Part shown: piece by piece, positions 60,294-64,000 of the stretch
How positions within the stretch are numbered: the stretch's first letter is position 1
Layout of the letters: each line of letters opens with the position of its first letter
Source of the DNA: Paenibacillus rhizosphaerae
Lineage (GTDB): Bacteria > Bacillota > Bacilli > Paenibacillales > Paenibacillaceae
NCBI RefSeq assembly: GCF_014192015.1
Contig: NZ_JACHXJ010000003.1
Location: 1,043,200 to 1,107,199 of the forward strand
Direction of reading: 5' to 3'
Length of the DNA stretch: 64,000 nucleotides
The notes under the pieces: generated by a model
What the model saw: only the letters and a program-made list of their open reading frames with translations
What the model was told of the DNA's origin: nothing
Databases searched by the model: none
Position numbers and translations under genes: made by a program

Positions 60294-60782
60294 TTACACT
60301 TCTCCCTTCTCGTACTTGGATAATTTTTTTTTCAATTCCTCAAGCTCTTTCTTCATGGCTTTCTTCTCGATATCTTCCATCATGGCGTCCAGGTCGGATG
60401 CGGACGAGCTGTATCCGCCCGGTCTGCCTCCGCCGTAGGGCGAACCGTTGTATTTGGCTCTTGGGTCAAAAGATTGGGCACCATAAGCGCCGTTGCCTTG
60501 CTGACCGTTACCGTAGTAGCTGCCGGACCCCATATTATTGCCGTAGTATCCGCCCCCAGCTACCCCCGGTCCCGGTCCATATGGATTAAAAGGGGTTGTT
60601 GGTTCTTTAGGGATGACCAATGCCGCGATAAAGTAGATGAACAGCGTGGTTCCACCGGTAAACGGGATACTGATCAAGAACAGGATCCGCAGCAGCGTGG
60701 AATCGATGCCCAGGGTATCGGACAGACCGCCGCACAAACCGGTGACCATTTTATCGCGGGTCGATCGGTATAACTTGCTCAT
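60294..60782 (-). CDS. PspC-domain membrane protein
   Basis: The product has 162 residues. The PspC domain is LYRSTRDKMVTGLCGGLSDT, LGIDSTLLRILFLISIPFTG and TLFIYFIAALVIPKEP. A Gly/Tyr/Asn-rich linker follows, then a C-terminal coiled coil (AMKKELEELKKKLSKYEKG) that could contact PspA-type proteins. It sits between two pspA paralogues in the lia operon. PspC is not part of the Bacillus subtilis liaIH-GFSR set, so this is a hybrid stress operon. Confidence 0.9.
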   Translation of the reverse strand: MSKLYRSTRDKMVTGLCGGLSDTLGIDSTLLRILFLISIPFTGGTTLFIYFIAALVIPKEPTTPFNPYGPGPGVAGGGYYGNNMGSGSYYGNGQQGNGAYGAQSFDPRAKYNGSPYGGGRPGGYSSSASDLDAMMEDIEKKAMKKELEELKKKLSKYEKGEV

Positions 60783-60786
60783 GACG

Positions 60787-61461
60787 TTACTCCTTTCCGC
60801 TGTTGTTCAGCTTTTCCTTCAGGCGGGCCAGCTCCCTTTCCAGCACGCTGGATACCGTTCCGCTGGCTTGCTCGAACAGTTCCTGACCACCGCGGCGCAG
60901 GTCACGCAGACTGCGTGCTTCAAACTCCCAATCGGAAATGCGGTCTTCCAGACGGTTGAACATCTTGGGAACATCCTGCCCACCAAAACCTTCCATCCGC
61001 TGATTCATCCGCTGCTGAAGTCTGAGGGTTTCCATCCGTGCTGCATAGTATTGACGTTTGCTGTACACGGTTTGGTATTCCAGTTTCAGATCGTTCAGCT
61101 GATTTTCCAGCTCGGTGAGAGACTGGCGTGTTGTATCCAGCAGTCCCCCATATTGCTCGAGCTTTTCTTCATAGATAATTTTTTCCTGAAGCGCGAGCTT
61201 GGCTAGATGATCCTCGCCGGCCTTGAGAGCCAGCAGTGCCTGCTCCTCACGCTTATCCTTCATATTGGATGCCTGATCCACTTGCTGCTTCAGCTGTCTC
61301 ACATGAGCGGAGTACTGCTGAACGAGCTTCTCGGCTTCCATAATATCGTCACGCGTTGATGCTAAAAACTGATCGATCAACCGTACCGGGTCCTGACTTT
61401 GTTCCAAACGTTCGTTTAATGTCGCTACGGTGATATCCCGTACCCTGCGAAATACGCTCAT
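60787..61461 (-). CDS. Second PspA/IM30-family protein
   Basis: This 224-residue coiled-coil protein starts MSVFRRVRDITVATLNERLE and SQDPVRLIDQFLASTRDDIM, the PspA membrane-binding helix and following hairpin. It is clearly a paralogue of the liaH gene 0.5 kb downstream but diverged in the middle and tail. It is the first pspA after liaI and is separated from pspC by 4 bases. The two may form mixed polymers or answer different signals. Confidence 0.9.
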   Translation of the reverse strand: MSVFRRVRDITVATLNERLEQSQDPVRLIDQFLASTRDDIMEAEKLVQQYSAHVRQLKQQVDQASNMKDKREEQALLALKAGEDHLAKLALQEKIIYEEKLEQYGGLLDTTRQSLTELENQLNDLKLEYQTVYSKRQYYAARMETLRLQQRMNQRMEGFGGQDVPKMFNRLEDRISDWEFEARSLRDLRRGGQELFEQASGTVSSVLERELARLKEKLNNSGKE

Positions 61462-61535
61462 CTGTTTTGCTCCCTCCTTATAAGCTGTGATCGCCTATTC
61501 GTTTAACTGTATTTATTGAAGATTCCTTGTTACCT

Positions 61536-61841
61536 TTACATCCACTTCGACGACTTCTTACCTTTCAGCAGCATAATCCCGAACACTACCAGGGCAATTC
61601 CCAGCAGCGGTCCGATGATCCAGGACAGTTTCGCCAGAAGTCCCATGACACCGAATGCGAGGATAATCGTACCGATAACCACCTTACCTCTGCGAATTCC
61701 ATAATAGCCGAGCACGATCATCAGGATCGGGAAGATCAATCCGATCAGCTTGCCGAATAATGGAGCGAATACCCCCAGAAGCATCAGGGCTCCGAGTGCG
61801 ATCAATACGATCGCCCAACCAGAAGTTTTATTTGTTCTCAT
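61536..61841 (-). CDS. liaI: LiaI-like membrane protein
   Basis: The product has 101 residues from ATG 61841, with AAAGGCGGTGA upstream. Hydrophobic segments (GWAIVLIALGALMLLGVFAP, GLIFPILMIVLGYYGIRRG, WIIGPLLGIALVVFGIMLL) make three to four membrane helices. It is the first gene of the operon, as liaI is in Bacillus, where LiaI anchors LiaH at the membrane. Confidence 0.85.
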   Translation of the reverse strand: MRTNKTSGWAIVLIALGALMLLGVFAPLFGKLIGLIFPILMIVLGYYGIRRGKVVIGTIILAFGVMGLLAKLSWIIGPLLGIALVVFGIMLLKGKKSSKWM

Positions 61842-61883
61842 GCATTTGTCACCGCCTTTCGTTTGTATCAACCTTATGACTCT

Positions 61884-61911
61884 ATTTTAGGTTCTATCCG
61901 GGTTTTCCAAA
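61884..61911 (-). promoter_or_regulatory. Promoter of the lia operon
   Basis: On the minus strand TTTTGG and TAAAAT (61884-61889) are separated by 17 bases. The -35 is poor, as expected for an activator-dependent promoter, and the three repeats lie immediately upstream. Confidence 0.55.
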
Positions 61912-61913
61912 AC

Positions 61914-61972
61914 GGACCGTAGACGGTTTTTGATCCTAGACCTAAGTCGGGGGAAGGCTTGGACCTTAGACG
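61914..61972 (-). promoter_or_regulatory. Three direct repeats, probable LiaR-binding sites
   Basis: Minus-strand units are CGTCTAAGGTCC (61961-61972), CGACTTAGGTCT (61938-61949) and CGTCTACGGTCC (61914-61925). Each is partly palindromic (GTCTAAGGTC type), and starts are 23 and 24 bases apart. They end a few bases before the promoter. Position and shape suit a LuxR-type response regulator, so LiaR is the natural candidate. Confidence 0.65.
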
Positions 61973-62327
61973 AAGCAAGCTTTTTCCTGCATATTAACGC
62001 TGGCAGCGCATATCCTCCACAGGCAGCTCTAATAGCCCGTTAATAGAGCATAAACGACACACTTTGGCGCCTTAATGAATAGCTAACTCATACAATGCTT
62101 GGAACAGGAATCGTTGGCGGGACTGGGCCAGGGACGCAGCTCTTAGCTAAAGACATATGGAGCTTGTTTAACCCGGCTAAAGCGAGCTGGAATTGTATAT
62201 CTTCATTAAATAAGGATGAGGAAATGTGGGCACGTCGTATAAAGAAGATATCTATACGGAGAGGACATCCATTATAGCGAGATAAGAGGTTAACGGCGGC
62301 TCGGTTTACCATTAAGCTTATACAAGA
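61973..62327. other. Intergenic stretch between lia promoter and tRNA array
   Basis: This run of about 355 bases contains short spurious frames only. I see no ribosome site with a plausible protein, no further repeat and no RNA signature. Confidence 0.5.
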
Positions 62328-62357
62328 AAAAGCCTTGGAAAGATATCCAAGGCTTTT
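62328..62357 (-). terminator. Terminator of the tRNA array
   Basis: AAAAGCCTTGGA and TCCAAGGCTTTT form a perfect 12-bp stem with a 6-base loop, followed on the minus strand by TTCTTG. It lies 8 bases after tRNA-Leu, the last gene of the array. Confidence 0.9.
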
Positions 62358-62365
62358 CTCTATGA

Positions 62366-62445
62366 TGCCGGTGAAGGGACTCGAACCCCCACGGTTTCCC
62401 TCACGATTTTGAGTCGCGCGCGTCTGCCAATTCCGCCACACCGGC
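62366..62445 (-). tRNA. tRNA-Leu (CAA)
   Basis: The acceptor stem GCCGGTG/CACCGGC closes correctly. The anticodon loop CTCAAAA gives CAA. The variable arm is long, as in class II tRNAs. CCA is not encoded. Confidence 0.93.
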
Positions 62446-62463
62446 ATATTCAGTTAAAAAAAA

Positions 62464-62540
62464 TGGCGCGCCCTAAGAGATTCGAACTCCTGACCTTTTG
62501 ATTCGTAGTCAAACGCTCTATCCAGCTGAGCTAAGGGCGC
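62464..62540 (-). tRNA. tRNA-Arg (ACG)
   Basis: Acceptor GCGCCCT/AGGGCGC, anticodon loop CTACGAA gives ACG, and TTCGAAT in the T-loop. CCA is encoded. Confidence 0.95.
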
Positions 62541-62552
62541 ATATGAAGTTTA

Positions 62553-62626
62553 TGGAGGCGCCACCCAGATTCGAACTGGGGATAAAGCTTTTGCAGAGCT
62601 GTGCCTTACCACTTGGCTATGGCGCC
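62553..62626 (-). tRNA. tRNA-Cys (GCA)
   Basis: Acceptor GGCGCCA/TGGCGCC, anticodon loop CTGCAAA gives GCA, T-loop TTCGAAT. CCA is encoded. Confidence 0.94.
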
Positions 62627-62635
62627 GAAATAAAA

Positions 62636-62710
62636 TGGAGCGGACGACGGGAATCGAACCCGCGACCCTCGCCTTGGCAAGGCGATGCTCTACCGCTGAG
62701 CCACGTCCGC
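62636..62710 (-). tRNA. tRNA-Gly (GCC)
   Basis: Acceptor GCGGACG/CGTCCGC, anticodon loop TTGCCAA gives GCC, T-loop TTCGATT. CCA is encoded. Confidence 0.95.
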
Positions 62711-62716
62711 TTAAAC

Positions 62717-62791
62717 TGGCTGGGGATATAGGATTCGAACCTATGCATGACGGAGTCAAAGTCCGTTGCCTTACCGCTTGGCTAATCCCCA
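62717..62791 (-). tRNA. tRNA-Gln (TTG)
   Basis: Acceptor TGGGGAT/ATCCCCA, anticodon loop CTTTGAC gives TTG. CCA is encoded. Confidence 0.95.
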
Positions 62792-62813
62792 ACAAGATTG
62801 TCATTAAAAGTTA

Positions 62814-62890
62814 TGGGGCGATCGATGGGACTTGAACCCACGAATGCCGGAGCCACAATCCGGTGCGTTAACCCCTTCGCCACGACCGCC
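62814..62890 (-). tRNA. tRNA-His (GTG)
   Basis: Anticodon loop TTGTGGC gives GTG. The 5' G can pair with C73 before CCA, as needed for histidyl identity. Confidence 0.94.
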
Positions 62891-62921
62891 ATAATAAAAA
62901 AACATGAAGCTGTATTTCGAA

Positions 62922-62995
62922 TGGCAGGGGCAGCAGGAATTGAACCCACACTAACGGTTTTGGAGACCGCTGTTCTACCTTTAAACTATGCCCCT
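62922..62995 (-). tRNA. tRNA-Trp (CCA)
   Basis: Acceptor AGGGGCA/TGCCCCT, anticodon loop CTCCAAA gives CCA. It is the effector of the T-box before trpS in this same window. Confidence 0.95.
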
Positions 62996-63005
62996 ATAAT
63001 AAAAC

Positions 63006-63091
63006 TGGTGGAGGCTGATGGATTCGAACCACCGAACTCGTACGAGAACAGATTTACAGTCTGCTGCGTTTGGCCACTTCGCTAAGCCTCC
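63006..63091 (-). tRNA. tRNA-Tyr (GTA)
   Basis: Acceptor GGAGGCT/AGCCTCC, anticodon loop CTGTAAA gives GTA, and the long class II variable arm is present. CCA is encoded. Confidence 0.95.
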
Positions 63092-63094
63092 ATA

Positions 63095-63170
<76 letters not shown>

Positions 63171-63192
63171 TTTTATGCTTTTTTATAATTCA

Positions 63193-63268
<76 letters not shown>

Positions 63269-63325
63269 TAATTTTGTTTCTACTAAGAGTATTATTGCAC
63301 CAAAGCAATCACTCAAGAAAATAAA

Positions 63326-63402
63326 TGGCGGAACCGACGGGATTCGAACCCGCGATCTCCTGCGTGACAGGCAGGCATGTTAGGCCTCTACACCACGGTT
63401 CC
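63326..63402 (-). tRNA. tRNA-Asp (GTC)
   Basis: Acceptor GGAACCG/CGGTTCC, anticodon loop CTGTCAC gives GTC. CCA is encoded. Confidence 0.95.
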
Positions 63403-63441
63403 ACGGCCTATTATGTATCTCCATTTAGGAAAGGAGATAAA

Positions 63442-63515
<74 letters not shown>

Positions 63516-63550
63516 TCATTAAAAATGCATTTATTCTCTTTGAGTAAACA

Positions 63551-63626
63551 TGGTGGAGGCTGAGGGGATCGAACCCCCGACCCTCTGCTTGTAAGGCAGA
63601 TGCTCTCCCAGCTGAGCTAAGCCTCC
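63551..63626 (-). tRNA. tRNA-Val (TAC)
   Basis: Acceptor GGAGGCT/AGCCTCC, anticodon loop CTTACAA gives TAC. CCA is encoded. Confidence 0.95.
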
Positions 63627-63719
63627 ATAAGAAACACTTTTAATATCTTAGCAGATAAACCACTAAAAATGCAAGCATTATTTCCTTGGGACTCTCATCC
63701 CTGATGATATTAATAAAAG

Positions 63720-63794
63720 TGGTGACCCGTATGGGATTCGAACCCATGTTACCTCCGTGAAAGGGAGGTGTCTTAACCCCTTGACCAACGGGCC
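63720..63794 (-). tRNA. tRNA-Glu (TTC)
   Basis: Acceptor GGCCCGT/ACGGGTC, anticodon loop CTTTCAC gives TTC. CCA is encoded. Confidence 0.95.
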
Positions 63795-63803
63795 AAACTA
63801 TAA

Positions 63804-63895
63804 TGGCGGAGAGAGAGGGATTCGAACCCTCGAGACGCTTTTGGCGCCTACACGATTTCCAATCGTGCTCCTTCGGCCAACTCGGACACCTCTCC
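63804..63895 (-). tRNA. tRNA-Ser (GGA)
   Basis: Acceptor GGAGAGG/CTCTCCG-type, anticodon loop TTGGAAA gives GGA, with the long class II variable arm. CCA is encoded. Confidence 0.94.
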
Positions 63896-63899
63896 ATTA

Positions 63900-63975
63900 T
63901 GGCTCCCCGAACAGGACTCGAACCTGTGACAACTCGATTAACAGTCGAGTGCTCTACCAACTGAGCTATCAGGGA
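63900..63975 (-). tRNA. tRNA-Asn (GTT)
   Basis: Acceptor TCCCTGA/TCGGGGA, anticodon loop CTGTTAA gives GTT. CCA is encoded. It is the first tRNA of the array in transcription order visible here; an rRNA operon probably lies just upstream beyond the window. Confidence 0.95.
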
Positions 63976-64000
63976 ACAATATTTAATTCAAGTGTTTGAT

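Overview
The window reads as chromosomal DNA of an endospore-forming Firmicute, most likely Paenibacillus or a close relative. Spore genes are scattered through it (two alpha/beta SASPs, SspI, YlbJ, YunB, a YjcZ-like peptide, YwmB). It also has a T-box-controlled trpS, a Lia envelope-stress operon, a Bacillus-type tRNA array, GC-rich coding DNA, and the Bacillus-like neighbourhood yutD-lipA-lytH-yunB.

Region 1 (about 0.4-17 kb) is the accessory part. A minus-strand module runs from an ArpU-type activator (15866) through tail terminator, YqzN-like protein, contractile sheath, tube, a tail chaperone with a -1 frameshift signal, tape measure, XkdP-XkdU-type baseplate genes and two paralogous fibre proteins, to XhlA, holin and endolysin. 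No terminase, portal, protease, capsid or integrase gene is present. A divergent HTH repressor and ImmA-type metallopeptidase (16128-17039) complete the control block, and a LexA-like box lies in the late control region. I read this as a headless PBSX-like tail module, that is, an R-type tailocin under SOS and ImmR/ImmA-type control. Two tandem ribbon-helix-helix-like genes (392-844) and a 105-residue orphan gene (828-1145) sit at its far end.

Region 2 (17-32 kb) is housekeeping and sporulation: a frameshifted 5'-nucleotidase with LysM, a transglutaminase-like membrane protein, an MFS transporter, a small Toprim protein, SCO1 and heme O synthase for cytochrome oxidase assembly, YfhP, SASPs, trpS behind a T-box, and an aldose epimerase. 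Region 3 (31-36 kb) holds an ECF sigma factor with an RskA-like anti-sigma, divergent from a NEW3-domain surface protein with an ABC-2 transporter.

Region 4 (36-57 kb) contains pepF, yycC, DUF2225, a 31-residue membrane peptide, ylbJ, nadK, yutD, lipA, lytH, yunB, a sigma factor followed by a second-type clpP, a GntR-uxuA-SDR hexuronate operon, ysgA, a Ktr gating subunit, sspI, prfC, zwf and ywmB. Region 5 (57-62 kb) is an expanded lia operon (liaI, pspA, pspC, liaH, liaF, liaS, liaR) preceded by three direct repeats that look like LiaR sites. Region 6 (62.3-64 kb) is a run of 16 minus-strand tRNA genes; an rRNA operon is expected just beyond the window.
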